Assembly: GCA_029974595.1 (NCBI GenBank)
Contig: JARKRC010000046.1
Span: forward strand, 47,081 to 111,080
Source of the DNA: Ereboglobus sp.
GTDB taxonomy: Bacteria > Verrucomicrobiota > Verrucomicrobiia > Opitutales > Opitutaceae
Direction of reading: 5' to 3'
DNA: 64,000 bases
Positions 44,377 through 54,963 of the stretch are shown here, in pieces. A model generated the notes under the pieces. The model ran no database searches and was not told the origin of the DNA. It worked only from the letters and a program-made list of their open reading frames with translations. Each line of letters begins with the position of its first letter. The stretch's first letter is position 1. A program made the position numbers and the translations under genes.

Positions 44377-46221
44377 TTATTTTTTCGCTTTCTTGGCGGA
44401 CTTCTTGCCGGATCTGTGCGAGGCGGGATCGTCCCACGGCCAGGGTTTGGCCTTGGCGTCGATCGCCCATTGCTCCCAGGCGGCGGAAAGGCGGCGCACG
44501 AGGTCGGGGCGGCTGGCGGCAAGGTCGTTGAGCTCGGTGCGATCGGTGGCGAGGTCGTAGAGTTCCCACGGGCCGGTGTGACCCTTGGCGACGAGTTTCC
44601 AGTCGCCGTCACGGATGGCGCGGTTGCCCTCGTGTTCCCAGCAGAGGGGCGCGGCGCGGTGAAGCGGGGCGCCGGCGAGGAGGGGGCGGAGGCTGACGCC
44701 GGCGAGGGGCGTGAGTGGTGTGTCGCCGCGTTTGGAGGGATAGGAGGTGCCGGCGAGGTCAATGCAGGTGGCGGCGATGTCGATGATATGCGAGGGCGCG
44801 CGGACAAGGGAGTTGTGGAGGCTGGCGGGGATGCCGGCGGGCCAGTGGACGATGAGCGGGGTGCTGATGCCGCCTTCGTGAACCCAGTGCTTGTATTCGC
44901 GGAAGGGCGTGTTGGAGACATTGGCCCAATCCTGACCGTAGGCGATGTAGGTGCCGTCGGTGCCGGGCATGACGTCGGTGCCGGTGCGCATGGGGCGTCC
45001 GTCGCGGGTTTGCAGGGGGTAGCTTCTCGTCTGGAGATCGTCGGGGCCGAGGGGGGGATAGGTGGCGGTGGCGGCGTTGGGCGGGGTGCGCATGAGGGCG
45101 CGGCGGCTGGCGTGGTCGTTGGGCGGGCCGTTGTGCCAGCGGAGGATTAGGTCGTCGTGTTGGGTGAAGATTTCGGCACAGGCGCCGTTGTCCTGCATGA
45201 AGAAAATGACGGTGTTGTCGAGCTGGCCGGTGGTTTTGAGGTGGGCGATGATGCGCGCGATGTTTTGGTCCATGCGGTCGATGATGGCGGCATAGACTTC
45301 CATGCAGCGGATCTCCCATTCCTTGTTCTGGATGTTTTCCCAGGGGGTGTTGTCGGGCGGGGAGAGTTTGGTGCCGGGCGGGAGGAGGCCGAGTTCGATC
45401 AAGCGTTTGTGGCGCGCTTGGCGAATGGGGTTGTAGCCGTTGTCATAGACGCCCTTGTATTTGGCAATGTCCTCGGGGAAGGCTTGCATGGGCCAGTGGG
45501 CCGCGGTGAAGGCGACATACATGAAGAAGGGCCGGGGGGAGGCGGGTTTTGGGTCGGCGGCGGAATTGTTGCGGGCGTGCTGTTCGAGGTAACGGATGGC
45601 GTTGTCCCCAATGGCGTCGGTGAGGTAGAATTGGTTGTTGGCGGGGCGGTAGCCCTCGGGATCGTTATGGGGGGTGATGAGGGTGTTGTCGCGGGCGAGG
45701 GCGGAGGGGTCGTAGTAGCTGGCGGAGCCGACGAGCATGCCGTAGTAGTGGTCAAAGCCGCGTTGGAGGGGGTTGTTCGGCGTGTCCTTGATATTACGGG
45801 AAACGTGCCATTTGCCAAGAGCGTAGGTCGCGTAGCCGGCGGGGCGGAGCATTTCGGCGATGGTCATGCAGTTTTCCCGGATGGAGCCGGTGTAGCCGGG
45901 GAGTTTGTGGTCGCGGGTCATGGCGCCCATGCCGGCCTGGTGTGCGTAGAGGCCGGTGAGGAGGGCGGCGCGGGAGGGGCAGCAGCGGGCGCTGTTGTAG
46001 AATTGGGTGAACCGGAGGCCGCGGGCGGCGAGGGCATCAAGCGCGGGGGTGCGGATTTCGCTGCCGTAGCAGCCGATGTCCGAGTAGCCCATGTCATCGG
46101 AGAGAATGATGAGGATGTTGGGGCGGGATGCATCCGTGGATTGGATATTGCCTGCGGCGGCAAGCGGGAGCGAGGCGGCGGCAAGCGTGACTGCGGTGGT
46201 GGCCAGGGTGGTGGTGCGCAT
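44377..46221 (-). CDS. Secreted arylsulfatase
   Basis: 614 residues: signal peptide (LATTAVTLAAASLPLAAAG), then sulfatase family motifs PNILIILSDDMGYSDIGCYG, the formylglycine site CCPSRAALLTGLYAHQAGMG (C-x-P-S-R) and GKWHVSRN. Hydrolyses sulfate esters, often of glycans or mucin, after the Cys is matured by an FGly-generating enzyme not encoded here. It ends in a Lys-rich tail (GKKSAKKAKK). ATG at 46221. Confidence 0.93.
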   Translation of the reverse strand: MRTTTLATTAVTLAAASLPLAAAGNIQSTDASRPNILIILSDDMGYSDIGCYGSEIRTPALDALAARGLRFTQFYNSARCCPSRAALLTGLYAHQAGMGAMTRDHKLPGYTGSIRENCMTIAEMLRPAGYATYALGKWHVSRNIKDTPNNPLQRGFDHYYGMLVGSASYYDPSALARDNTLITPHNDPEGYRPANNQFYLTDAIGDNAIRYLEQHARNNSAADPKPASPRPFFMYVAFTAAHWPMQAFPEDIAKYKGVYDNGYNPIRQARHKRLIELGLLPPGTKLSPPDNTPWENIQNKEWEIRCMEVYAAIIDRMDQNIARIIAHLKTTGQLDNTVIFFMQDNGACAEIFTQHDDLILRWHNGPPNDHASRRALMRTPPNAATATYPPLGPDDLQTRSYPLQTRDGRPMRTGTDVMPGTDGTYIAYGQDWANVSNTPFREYKHWVHEGGISTPLIVHWPAGIPASLHNSLVRAPSHIIDIAATCIDLAGTSYPSKRGDTPLTPLAGVSLRPLLAGAPLHRAAPLCWEHEGNRAIRDGDWKLVAKGHTGPWELYDLATDRTELNDLAASRPDLVRRLSAAWEQWAIDAKAKPWPWDDPASHRSGKKSAKKAKK

Positions 46222-46460
46222 AATGGATGAAAAAGCTGAACGCGGATGGGTATTGTGATGGTCGGATTACGACTGCGAGGGTGGATTAGGATGGAGAGGC
46301 GAGGTAAGAGGTGAGGGTGAAGACGGTTTCGATGCAAAGTCGAAACTTTTTCTGGAGGGACTACACGGAGGTCGTCTCTCCAAGCGGGCGGTGCGCAGGC
46401 GTGTTTCGCTATCAACCGGTTCGTGTTTTCACATCGCGCCAATGTTATAATTTGCCGCAA

Positions 46461-46500
46461 CAAAAAGCCGCGTATCCGTTTTTAGGATACGCGGCTTTGT
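46461..46500 (-). terminator. Rho-independent terminator after ppdK
   Basis: Perfect 12-bp stem AGCCGCGTATCC with a 7-nt loop; on the minus strand it is followed by a T-run. The rest of the 46222-46536 gap holds only this and the class A hairpin at 46508. Confidence 0.88.
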
Positions 46501-46507
46501 TTTTGGC

Positions 46508-46534
46508 GGATCACGGGCTGGCAGCCCGTGCTAC
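46508..46534. repeat. Dispersed palindrome class A, single module
   Basis: Hairpin core CACGGGCTGGCAGCCCGTG directly after the ppdK stop and before its terminator. Confidence 0.7.
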
Positions 46535-46536
46535 TT

Positions 46537-49353
46537 TTATTTTTTCGCCTTCTTCGCGGGTTTTGCCTCGCGGGCTTCCTGGACCGCAGCCTGCGCTGCG
46601 GCAAGACGGGCGACGGGGACGCGGTAGGGCGAGCAGCTCACATAGCTCAGGCCGAGCTTGTGGCAGAATCTCACCGAATCGGGATCTCCGCCGTGTTCGC
46701 CGCAAATGCCGAGCTTGATGTCGGGGCGCGATGAGCGGCCTTTCTCGATGGCGATCTTCATGAGCTGACCGACGCCGGTCTGGTCGATCGAGGCGAAGGG
46801 ATTTTTCTTAACGATCTCTTCGTTTTGATAGACGCCGAGGAAACCGCCGGCGTCGTCGCGCGACATGCCGAGCGTGGTTTGCGTGAGGTCGTTGGTGCCG
46901 AAGCTGAAGAACTCCGCGGTTTGCGCGATTTCATCGGCGGTGAGCGCGCCGCGGGGGACTTCGATCATGGTGCCGACTTTGTAGCTGAAGCGGACTTTCT
47001 TCTCGGCCATGACCGCCTTGGCGATTTCGTGGACGATGGCGACCTGGAGATCGAGTTCCTTCTTGAAGCCGACGAGGGGGATCATGATTTCCGGGTGGGC
47101 TTTCACCTTGGCCTTGATGGCTTCGGCGGCGGCTTCGAACACGGCGCGGGCCTGCATGCGGGTGATCTCGGGATACTTGACGCCGAGGCGGCAGCCGCGG
47201 AAGCCGAGCATGGGATTGAACTCGTGGAGTTCGGCGACGCGCTGGATGATTTTCTCAACCGGAATGCCGAGTTTGCGCGCGAGATCGAATTGCTGCTCCT
47301 TGGTGTGGGGGAGGAATTCGTGGAGCGGGGGATCAAGGAAGCGGATGGTGGCGGGGAAGCCTTTCAGGGCCTTGAAGATGCCGAGGAAGTCGTTGCGCTG
47401 GTAGGGCAGCAATTTCGCGAGGGCGGCTTCGCGGTCTTCAGTGGTGTTGGCGAGGATCATTTCGCGCATGGCGTCGATGCGGTCGCCTTCGAAGAACATG
47501 TGCTCGGTGCGGGTGAGGCCGATGCCGGTGGCGCCGAAGGCGATGGCTTCCTCGGTTTGCTTCGGAGTGTCGGCGTTGGTGCGCACTTGGAGGCGGGTGG
47601 CTTTTTTGCACCACGCCATGAGCTGGGTGTAATACTTGAATTTCTCGGTTTTCTGTGCGGCTTTGTCGCCTTGGAGGGTACCGGAGATGATTTCCGAGGG
47701 CGCGGTCTTGATCTGGCCGGCGTAAACGGTGCCGGCGGTGCCGTCGATGGAGAGATAATCGCCCTCAGCGTAGGCGACGCCTTCGATGTTGGCGGTTTTC
47801 TTCTCGTAGTCGATCTGGATGGCTGAGGCGCCGCAGACGCAGACTTTGCCCATCTGGCGGGCGACGAGCGCGGCGTGCGAGGAGACGCCGCCGCGGGCGG
47901 TGATGATGCCTTCGGCGGCGATCATGCCGCGGAGATCCTCGGGGGAGGTTTCGAGGCGGACGAGGAGGACTTTTTCCCCGCGTTCGGAGGCAGCGACGGC
48001 GCGTTCGGCGTTGAAGTAGATCTTGCCTGTCGCGGCGCCGGGGCCGGCGGGAAGGCCGGTGGCGATGACTTGCGCTTTTTTGATTTCGACGGGGTCGAAG
48101 ATGGGCGCGAGGAGTTGTTCGAGCTGGTCGGCGGGGTTGCGGAGGATGGCGGTCTGCCAGTCGATGAGTTTCTCCTTCACCATGTCCATGGAGAACTTGA
48201 GCGCGGCGGCGGCGGTGCGTTTGCCGTTGCGGGTCTGGAGCATGAAGAGTTTGCCGTCCTGAATGGTGAATTCGATGTCCTGGACGTCCTTGAAGTGTTT
48301 TTCGAGGATGGCGCGGACGCGGAGGAGTTCCGCGTAGGACTTTGGCATTTCTTTCTTGAGGTTGATGACGGGTTCGGGGGTACGGACGCCGGCGACGACG
48401 TCTTCGCCCTGGGCGTTGATGAGGAACTCGCCATAGAATTCGTTGGCGCCGTTGGCGGGGTTGCGGGTGAAGGCGACGCCGGAGCCGGAGGTGTTGCCGG
48501 TGTTGCCGTAAACCATGGCCTGCACGTTGACGGCGGTGCCCCATTCGGTGGGGATGTTGTATTTGCGGCGATAAACGATGGCGCGGTCGTTCATCCAGGA
48601 GCCGAAGACGGCGCCCGCGGCGCCGCGGAGTTGATCCCAGACGTTGGTGGGGAAGGTTTTTCCGGTGCGCTCTTTGATGAGGGCCTTGAAGAGTGTGACG
48701 AGGCGTTGCTGGTCCTCGGCGGTGAGGCGCGAGTCTTCGATGTCGGCCTGGTAGATTTCGTGTTTGTAGGCGTGAATGACGGATTCGAAGGGTTCGTGGT
48801 CTTCGTTTTCGCGTTTTTGGACGCCGAGGACGACGTCGCCGTACATTTGGACGAAGCGGCGGTAACAATCCCAGGCGAAGCGGGGATTGTTGGTGGCCTT
48901 GGCGAGGGAGAGGACGGTTTCGTCGTTGAGGCCGAGGTTGAGGATGGTGTCCATCATGCCGGGCATGGAGTCGCGCGCGCCGGAGCGGACGGCGACGAGG
49001 AGGGGCATGCCGTTGGAGTCACCGAATTTGGTGCCCATGATTTTCTCCATGTTGGCAATGCCGGCTTCCATTTGCGACTGGAGGGTGGAGGGGTAGGTGC
49101 GTTTGTTGGCGTAGTAATAGGTGCAGACTTCGGTGGTGACGGTGAAGCCGGGGGGCACGGGGAGCCCGATGCGGGTCATTTCGGCGAGGTTGGCGCCTTT
49201 GCCTCCGAGGAGGTTTTTCATGGAGCCGTTGCCATCGGCTTTGCCGGCGCCCCAGGTGTAAACGTATTTGATGCCTTTTGAGGCGGTTGTTTTCTTTGCG
49301 GCGGCTTTCTTTGCGGGCTTGGTCGCAGTTTTTTTGATAGCTTTGGTGGCCAT
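46537..49353 (-). CDS. ppdK: Pyruvate, phosphate dikinase
   Basis: Interconverts pyruvate, ATP and phosphate with PEP, AMP and PPi; central to gluconeogenic or PPi-based glycolytic flux. N-terminal ATP-grasp part ([40 protein letters not shown]), swivelling-domain phospho-His in [19 protein letters not shown], then [10 protein letters not shown] and [15 protein letters not shown] of the PEP/pyruvate domain. 938 residues versus about 875 usual: the excess is a Lys/Ala-rich N-terminal tail ([12 protein letters not shown]) and a basic C-terminal tail (AKPAKKAKK). ATG at 49353. Confidence 0.95.
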   Translation of the reverse strand: MATKAIKKTATKPAKKAAAKKTTASKGIKYVYTWGAGKADGNGSMKNLLGGKGANLAEMTRIGLPVPPGFTVTTEVCTYYYANKRTYPSTLQSQMEAGIANMEKIMGTKFGDSNGMPLLVAVRSGARDSMPGMMDTILNLGLNDETVLSLAKATNNPRFAWDCYRRFVQMYGDVVLGVQKRENEDHEPFESVIHAYKHEIYQADIEDSRLTAEDQQRLVTLFKALIKERTGKTFPTNVWDQLRGAAGAVFGSWMNDRAIVYRRKYNIPTEWGTAVNVQAMVYGNTGNTSGSGVAFTRNPANGANEFYGEFLINAQGEDVVAGVRTPEPVINLKKEMPKSYAELLRVRAILEKHFKDVQDIEFTIQDGKLFMLQTRNGKRTAAAALKFSMDMVKEKLIDWQTAILRNPADQLEQLLAPIFDPVEIKKAQVIATGLPAGPGAATGKIYFNAERAVAASERGEKVLLVRLETSPEDLRGMIAAEGIITARGGVSSHAALVARQMGKVCVCGASAIQIDYEKKTANIEGVAYAEGDYLSIDGTAGTVYAGQIKTAPSEIISGTLQGDKAAQKTEKFKYYTQLMAWCKKATRLQVRTNADTPKQTEEAIAFGATGIGLTRTEHMFFEGDRIDAMREMILANTTEDREAALAKLLPYQRNDFLGIFKALKGFPATIRFLDPPLHEFLPHTKEQQFDLARKLGIPVEKIIQRVAELHEFNPMLGFRGCRLGVKYPEITRMQARAVFEAAAEAIKAKVKAHPEIMIPLVGFKKELDLQVAIVHEIAKAVMAEKKVRFSYKVGTMIEVPRGALTADEIAQTAEFFSFGTNDLTQTTLGMSRDDAGGFLGVYQNEEIVKKNPFASIDQTGVGQLMKIAIEKGRSSRPDIKLGICGEHGGDPDSVRFCHKLGLSYVSCSPYRVPVARLAAAQAAVQEAREAKPAKKAKK

Positions 49354-49512
49354 TGTGCTGGTGGGTTGTGGATAGATGTGGAGATTAAAAGATGTTGCTG
49401 TTGATTACGGGGCGCGCAGGCAGACGAATTACGCGTTCAGGCAATACAGGCAGGTTATTTGGTGTCAATTTGTTGAATGCAATGCAAGTGTAAGCAGGCT
49501 GGATTTGGCGCA

Positions 49513-49542
49513 TAAAAAAACCGCCTGTTGTCCAGGCGGTTT
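49513..49542 (-). terminator. Rho-independent terminator after skp
   Basis: Stem CCGCCTG/CAGGCGG with a 5-nt loop; the minus-strand transcript ends in a run of T. 25 bp past the skp stop. Confidence 0.88.
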
Positions 49543-49566
49543 CGAAATGGTCGGGAATCGTGGCTA

Positions 49567-50172
49567 TTATTTGGAGGGAAGGCCGACGCTGGGAACAGCG
49601 CTTGCGGCGGGAGTGGCGGGTTTGTTCTTGTTGAGTTCGGTGAGGACTTCGTCGGTGATATCGTAGGCGGCGTCGCCGTAGACGAAGGCGTTGCGTTCGA
49701 GAAGCATGGTCACGCCTTTTTTCTTGGCGATCTCGGTCGCGACATTGCTGATTTCAACAACGAGGGCCTGGCGGGTCGTCGCAACGCCTTGCTGGATGAA
49801 GCGGACGGCCTGCTGACGGAATTCGTTGAGTTCCTGTTCCTTTTTCTGGATTTCACCGTAGAGGCGCTGGGCGTCGGCTTCGGCGGCTTTCTTGGCGGCG
49901 TCATTGAGGACGGGGTTCTTGACGGCTTCAACCTGACTTTGGAGCTGGGTGGCCATTTGACGGCCTTCGTTGAGAAGCTTTTCGGCGTTTTTGTTGGCGT
50001 CCTGTTCGTAGGCTTGGAGCTTGGCTTGCTCTTCCTGCGTCTTGTAGTAGCCGCCGAGGGCTTTGCCAAGGTCAACCGTGGCGATCTTGAGCGCGGGTTG
50101 CTGGGCTTGGAGGAAAAGGGCGGAAGCGCCAAAGGCGATTGCCGAAATAATGGCTTTGATGGATGTTTTCAT
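49567..50172 (-). CDS. skp: OmpH/Skp periplasmic chaperone
   Basis: 201 residues with a signal peptide (AIISAIAFGASALFLQAQ). The mature protein opens KIATVDLGKALGGYYKTQEE and continues as a long coiled coil (about residues 45-150) and a short C-terminal beta segment, the OmpH shape. Holds unfolded outer-membrane proteins for the Bam complex, fitting its place just downstream of bamA. ATG at 50172; the upstream 17 codons are not signal-peptide-like. Confidence 0.88.
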   Translation of the reverse strand: MKTSIKAIISAIAFGASALFLQAQQPALKIATVDLGKALGGYYKTQEEQAKLQAYEQDANKNAEKLLNEGRQMATQLQSQVEAVKNPVLNDAAKKAAEADAQRLYGEIQKKEQELNEFRQQAVRFIQQGVATTRQALVVEISNVATEIAKKKGVTMLLERNAFVYGDAAYDITDEVLTELNKNKPATPAASAVPSVGLPSK

Positions 50173-50305
50173 TTGTAGGTGTGAGTGTGAGTAATTCGGA
50201 TTCAATGGAGAGCTAATTTCCAATGAACGGAAATAAAAAAATCTTTATTTAACGATTACAATTGAAATAAAATTGCAATAATCAACAACATTTTCAATTC
50301 AATAA

Positions 50306-52741
50306 TTAGAAGCGAGTTCCAAACGAAAAATTGAACTGGTTGCCTTTTCGGTTGTATTTGTCGCCTGTGAGGGGAATGCCGAAGTCGAGGCTGAGGGGCG
50401 CCCCGGCGACAAAGAGGCGGAGGCCGAAACCGAAATTGTCGTTATAGTTGACGGGGCTGAAATCGTACGACTTGGCGTTGACAAAGCCTGCGTCGTAGAA
50501 AAACGCGAAGCGCACGGGACTTACGATGTCGAGGGAGTATTCGATGCTCAACATGCCATAGGTGTTTCCGCCCATGATGTTGCCGGATGAGTCCTTGGGA
50601 CCGACGTCGCGATTTTCGAAGCCGCGGAGCGAGTAGGGACCGCCGAGGAAGAACTTTTGCGCGTATTGGACGTAGCGCTGGTTTTTGCCGGGGAGGTTGG
50701 GGTCCATGGGTGCATCTCCATAGCCGTCCACAACACCCGTGCGGGCGATGATGGAGATGACTTGATCCTGCGCGCGGAAGATGGGGAAGAATTGCGAGCC
50801 GCGGAACTCGACCGAGTAGTAGTCCATCGTGCCGCCGAGGGGGCCGCCGGCGACATTGAAGTTGAGTTCGACGCGTCCGCCATCGGTGGTGTTGATGATC
50901 TTGTCGCGGGTGTCGCGGAGGAGCTGGAAGCCGATGCGCGAGATTCGGTCGTTGGTGCCGAGGTAGGGCTGGCCGTTTTTGTCGTATTTGAGGAAGTAAC
51001 CTTCGTAGCCGGACTGGATGTTTTTGTACTGCGCTTCTTCGTAGGTGTAGGTGACCATGCCTTCGAAGAGTTCGAAGAGGCGTTTGCGGAGGTAAACCTG
51101 GCCGCCGAGGCGTTCATCGTCGTAGAAGGAATTGTCGTAATTAGACGTGGTGCGGTAGATTTGGAAGCCCAGCGCGAGTTCTTTCTGGAGAAACCAAGGT
51201 TCTTCAAAGTTGATCGTGGCTTCGGAGGAGCGGGAGCCGAGTTGCAGGCGGATGCGGAATTTCTGGCCCGCGCCCTGCCAGAAGGATTTGCGGTTGAAGA
51301 GGTCGAAGTTGGACTGGCTGAGTTCGGCGAAGACGACGGCTTTTTCGAGGGAACTGAAGCCGGCGCCGAACTGAAGGTTGCCGGTGCGGCCTTCGTGGAG
51401 GGTGACCTTGAGGTTGCGGCGTCCGGGGATGTTCGTGGTCTCGGGGGTGAGGTTGGTGTCCTCGAAGAAGCGGGTGTTGTCCAAGCGCATCTTGGAATAC
51501 TTCATGCGTACCATGTCGAAGACTTCGCCGGGGCCGAGGTTGAGTTCGCGGATGATGACGATGCTCTTGGTCTTGGTATTGCCTTCGATTTTGATGGATT
51601 CGACAAAATACTGCTCGCTCTCGTTGATCTGGTATTCGATGTCGATGTTACCGGTGGCGATGTTCGGCTTGCGGATCATGCGGACGTTGGTTTCGAGGTA
51701 GCCGTCCTTGCCGTAGAAGTCCTGGAGGGTTTCGACGTCCTTGTCGAGTTTCGAGGGGGTGAAGACCATGCCGGGGCGCTGCTGGATGAGGAGCTGGAAG
51801 AGTTGCGTGGGGTAGAGTTTGTTGCCGGTGAAGGTGATGTCGCCGATGCGGTATTGGCGGCCTTCGTTGATGGCGATGTTGACGACGAGTTTCTTTGAGT
51901 CGGGGTAGGTGTAAGTGACTTTGTCGGCGGGGATTTCGACGTCGAGGAAACCTTGTTCGCGGTAGTAGTCGCGGAGTTTGTCGAGGTCGTCCTCGAATTC
52001 CTCGTCTTTGAAGCGGCCGGAGCCGGTGAGCCACGACCACATCCACCAGCGTTTTGTGGTGAGCTGGCGGCGGAGGGTGACGGGTTTTATGGAGTTGTTA
52101 CCGGTGAAGGTGACGTCCTTGATTTTGACGCGCGCGCCTTCGCGGATTTTGAAGATGATGGTGCCGTAGCCGGTGGTGCGGTCGCGGTCGATTTCGTAGC
52201 TAACGTAAACGCGGTTGTAGCCTTTTTTCTGATAATGCTCGCGGATTTTGTCGGAGTCTTCCTTCACCTGGCGTTCGTCGAGGGCCTGATTCTGGCGGCT
52301 TTTGATTTCTTTTTCGAGCCGGTGGCTCTTGATGTTTTGGTTGCCTTCAAAGCGGATGTCCTGGACGCGGAATTTCGGGGTGACTTCGACGACGATGTTG
52401 ATCGTGCGGGTGGGGAGGACTTCGCGTTTGACTTCGATGAACTCGAAGAGGCCGGTGCGATAGAGGGAGCGGATGTCGTGGTCGATCATCGTCTCGTCGA
52501 GCTCGGCGCCGGGGCGCACTTGCATGTTGGCGCGGACGATTTGCTCGTTGATGTTGGCCGTGCCCACAAAGCGGACGGTGACGGTGCCGACGCGGTAGGG
52601 TTGTTGCGGCGCGGAGGGCGCGAGGCCGGGCGCGGAGATTTGTTGCGCGCGAAGGCCTGCCCACGGGGCGGCGAGCAATGCGAGGAAGAAGACGAGGCGC
52701 GTGATCCGCCCGGCGGTCGGGCTACTTGGTATAGTTTTCAA
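50306..52741 (-). CDS. bamA: Outer membrane protein assembly factor BamA
   Basis: 811 residues: signal peptide (RLVFFLALLAAPWAGLRA), five POTRA domains (for instance VTPKFRVQDIRFEGNQNIKS) over about residues 45-420, and a C-terminal Omp85 barrel ending in Phe (FNFSFGTRF). GGPYSLRGFENRDVGP is the conserved L6 region with the VRGF/Y-like RGF motif. Central barrel-insertion machine. Only a TTG start (52741) fits, and it overlaps the dnaB 3' end by 20 bp. A 133-bp gap follows before skp. Confidence 0.94.
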   Translation of the reverse strand: MKTIPSSPTAGRITRLVFFLALLAAPWAGLRAQQISAPGLAPSAPQQPYRVGTVTVRFVGTANINEQIVRANMQVRPGAELDETMIDHDIRSLYRTGLFEFIEVKREVLPTRTINIVVEVTPKFRVQDIRFEGNQNIKSHRLEKEIKSRQNQALDERQVKEDSDKIREHYQKKGYNRVYVSYEIDRDRTTGYGTIIFKIREGARVKIKDVTFTGNNSIKPVTLRRQLTTKRWWMWSWLTGSGRFKDEEFEDDLDKLRDYYREQGFLDVEIPADKVTYTYPDSKKLVVNIAINEGRQYRIGDITFTGNKLYPTQLFQLLIQQRPGMVFTPSKLDKDVETLQDFYGKDGYLETNVRMIRKPNIATGNIDIEYQINESEQYFVESIKIEGNTKTKSIVIIRELNLGPGEVFDMVRMKYSKMRLDNTRFFEDTNLTPETTNIPGRRNLKVTLHEGRTGNLQFGAGFSSLEKAVVFAELSQSNFDLFNRKSFWQGAGQKFRIRLQLGSRSSEATINFEEPWFLQKELALGFQIYRTTSNYDNSFYDDERLGGQVYLRKRLFELFEGMVTYTYEEAQYKNIQSGYEGYFLKYDKNGQPYLGTNDRISRIGFQLLRDTRDKIINTTDGGRVELNFNVAGGPLGGTMDYYSVEFRGSQFFPIFRAQDQVISIIARTGVVDGYGDAPMDPNLPGKNQRYVQYAQKFFLGGPYSLRGFENRDVGPKDSSGNIMGGNTYGMLSIEYSLDIVSPVRFAFFYDAGFVNAKSYDFSPVNYNDNFGFGLRLFVAGAPLSLDFGIPLTGDKYNRKGNQFNFSFGTRF

Positions 52742-54209
52742 AGCGTGTAAGATTGCTGATAAAGCGTAATTTGATTTCTCCTACCGGGCCGTTTCGTTGC
52801 TTGGCAACTATTAAGTCCGCCTCGGGTGCTGCAACCTGGAAGGTTTTGTCGGCATCCTTGGGACGGGAGAGCATGAGAACGACGTCCGCGTCCTGCTCGA
52901 TGGAGCCGGATTCGCGGAGGTCGGAAAGCCGGGGGACACGTTCTTCTTTTTCTGCGGCACGGTTAAGCTGACTTAATACAAGAACGGGGACTTTTAGTTC
53001 CTTTGCGAGTGACTTGAGGCCGCGCGAGGCTTCGGCAACCTGCTGCTCGCGGGAGACGCGGGGATCGGTGGCGCTGAGGAGTTGCAGGTAGTCCACCACG
53101 ATGAAGCCGAGGGGCGTCTGCGTGGATCCGAGGCGGGCCGCGAGGCGGCGTGCCTTGGCGCGCAGTTCCATGATGGTGAGCTGGCTGGAATCGTCGATAA
53201 AAAGGGGGGCTTTGCTGAGTTCGTCGGCGGCTTGCTGGAGGGCGGAAAACTCTTCGTCGCCGGGGCGGTAGAGGCCGTCGCGGAGTTTTTTCGTGTCAAC
53301 ACGGGCCCGGGAGCAGAGGAGGCGAAGGGCGAGTTGGGACGAGCCCATTTCGAGCGAGAAGATGAGGACGCCAACGCCTTTTTTCCCACCGTGCGGCAGG
53401 ACGGCGGCCTCGGCGAAATTGAGCGCGAGGGAGGTTTTGCCCATCGAAGGGCGCGCCGCGAGGATGATCATTTCCTGCTGCTGGAAACCGTAGGTGAATT
53501 TGTCGAGATCGCTGAGGCCGGAGGAAATGCCGGTGAGCCCGCCTTTGCGCTCGGCCATCTGCGTGATGAGCGACATGGCCTCGCGGGTGGGGCCGGACAT
53601 CTGGCGGGCGGCGTCGCTGATGCGATCCTGCGTGACGGCAAAAATGTCTTTCTCTACGGTATCGATGAACGACTCCAGCGGGCCTGCGTGCGTGAAGCAC
53701 GCCTCAATGGCATTCGAGGCGACTTTGATGAGTTCGCGCAGGAGGTAGAGCTCGCGGACTTTTTCAATAAAATAGGTGGCTTGGGCGACGGTTGGTATGC
53801 GCCCGCTGATTTGCGTGAGGTAGGCGTAGCCGCCGATTTCATCGAGCTGGCGGCTGGTTTTGAGCTCCTCGGCAAGCACGCCTGACTCGATGGCGATGCC
53901 GCGGTTGTACATGTCGACGAGTTTGTCAAAAATGACCTGGTTGGCGGGCGCGTAGAAGGAGCGCGAGGTGATTTTGCCTTCGAGGCAGCGGGCGACAGTG
54001 TCGTTGCCGTCGATGAGACAGCAGGAAAGAAGGTATTCCTCGGCTTCGAGGCTGTGTGGCTGGACGCGGGCTGCGGTGATGGCGTTGGGGGGCGGATTGG
54101 CTCCATCCGGGCCGCCTGCGGCTCCGCGCGCGCTGCGTCCACGCCGGGGCGCGCCCGGGCCGGATGCGGCGGCGGAGGGATTTGAGGCGGTTGCAAAATC
54201 GTCAGCCAT
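52722..54209 (-). CDS. dnaB: Replicative DNA helicase DnaB
   Basis: 495 residues. Disordered Gly/Ala/Arg-rich N terminus, then the N-terminal DnaB domain (VQPHSLEAEEYLLSCCLIDG), linker, and a RecA-like motor: Walker A AARPSMGKTS, Walker B FIVVDYLQLLS, and SQLNRAAEKEERVPRLSDLR motif. Unwinds DNA at the fork as a hexamer. ATG at 54209 (MADDFATASN); the 45 upstream codons are not family sequence. Confidence 0.95.
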   Translation of the reverse strand: MADDFATASNPSAAASGPGAPRRGRSARGAAGGPDGANPPPNAITAARVQPHSLEAEEYLLSCCLIDGNDTVARCLEGKITSRSFYAPANQVIFDKLVDMYNRGIAIESGVLAEELKTSRQLDEIGGYAYLTQISGRIPTVAQATYFIEKVRELYLLRELIKVASNAIEACFTHAGPLESFIDTVEKDIFAVTQDRISDAARQMSGPTREAMSLITQMAERKGGLTGISSGLSDLDKFTYGFQQQEMIILAARPSMGKTSLALNFAEAAVLPHGGKKGVGVLIFSLEMGSSQLALRLLCSRARVDTKKLRDGLYRPGDEEFSALQQAADELSKAPLFIDDSSQLTIMELRAKARRLAARLGSTQTPLGFIVVDYLQLLSATDPRVSREQQVAEASRGLKSLAKELKVPVLVLSQLNRAAEKEERVPRLSDLRESGSIEQDADVVLMLSRPKDADKTFQVAAPEADLIVAKQRNGPVGEIKLRFISNLTRFENYTK

Positions 54210-54426
54210 GTTAAAATCGCAAACGCCCGAGCCAAACCGAGGTTTGGCGAAACGCAATGCGGCAAATCGCGAAATCGACGAAAAGTTGCTCACAGGTTGT
54301 TCGCAGGACGGACGGGGCGCGTGGCGGGCTTCGAGAGCGGTCAAAAAATGTTTTATTTGGCATGAAACGGCGGCCGCCCGGAGGCATCAGCTTGCGCGCG
54401 CGGTCAGGCACGGCTGCAATCCACGC

Positions 54427-54963
54427 ATGAAACTGTTCCAGCCACTTGCATCAGCCACCCTGTTTTCGCTTGCGTTTTTCGGCGCCGGGCCGCTGCTCCG
54501 CTCCGAGCCGCTCAAGGTCGGCGATCCCGCGCCCACGCTCATGGCCACCGGCGAGTCGGGCAAGCCGGTCGATTTCGCTTCCGTGTATCGGGAAAACAAA
54601 TACACGCTCGTTTACTTTTACCCGAAGGCCGACACGCCGGGCTGCACGGCCCAGGGCTGCTCGCTGCGCGACTCCTACGATGCGCTCACGAAGGCGGGTG
54701 TTGCCGTGATCGGCGTGAGCGTTGACGATGTCGCCGCGCAAAAGGCGTTTCATGACAAATACAATTTCCAGTTCACGCTCATCGCCGACACCGACAGGAA
54801 GGTGAAAAACGCCTTCGGTGTTCCGGGTGAGGTCCGCGCCGCGCGCCAGGCGTATTTGATCAGGGATGGTCGTATCATTTACGCCGATCACAAGGGCAGC
54901 ACGAAAAAACAGGCCGACGACATCCTCGCCGCGATCAAGGCCGATGGCGCGGCGGGCAAATAA
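54427..54963 (+). CDS. Secreted peroxiredoxin, BCP/PrxQ type
   Basis: 178 residues with a signal peptide (LASATLFSLAFFGAGPLLRS), so probably periplasmic rather than cytosolic. Thiol peroxidase site YPKADTPGCTAQGCSLRD has the peroxidatic Cys and, five residues on, the resolving Cys of the alpha-2 atypical type. Reduces H2O2 and organic peroxides. ATG at 54427; a longer frame from 53968 runs antisense to dnaB and is spurious. Confidence 0.9.
   Translation: MKLFQPLASATLFSLAFFGAGPLLRSEPLKVGDPAPTLMATGESGKPVDFASVYRENKYTLVYFYPKADTPGCTAQGCSLRDSYDALTKAGVAVIGVSVDDVAAQKAFHDKYNFQFTLIADTDRKVKNAFGVPGEVRAARQAYLIRDGRIIYADHKGSTKKQADDILAAIKADGAAGK

Noticed and set aside
47875..49281. 468-residue plus-strand frame opposite ppdK
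   Set aside because: Antisense shadow; ppdK is unambiguous on the other strand.
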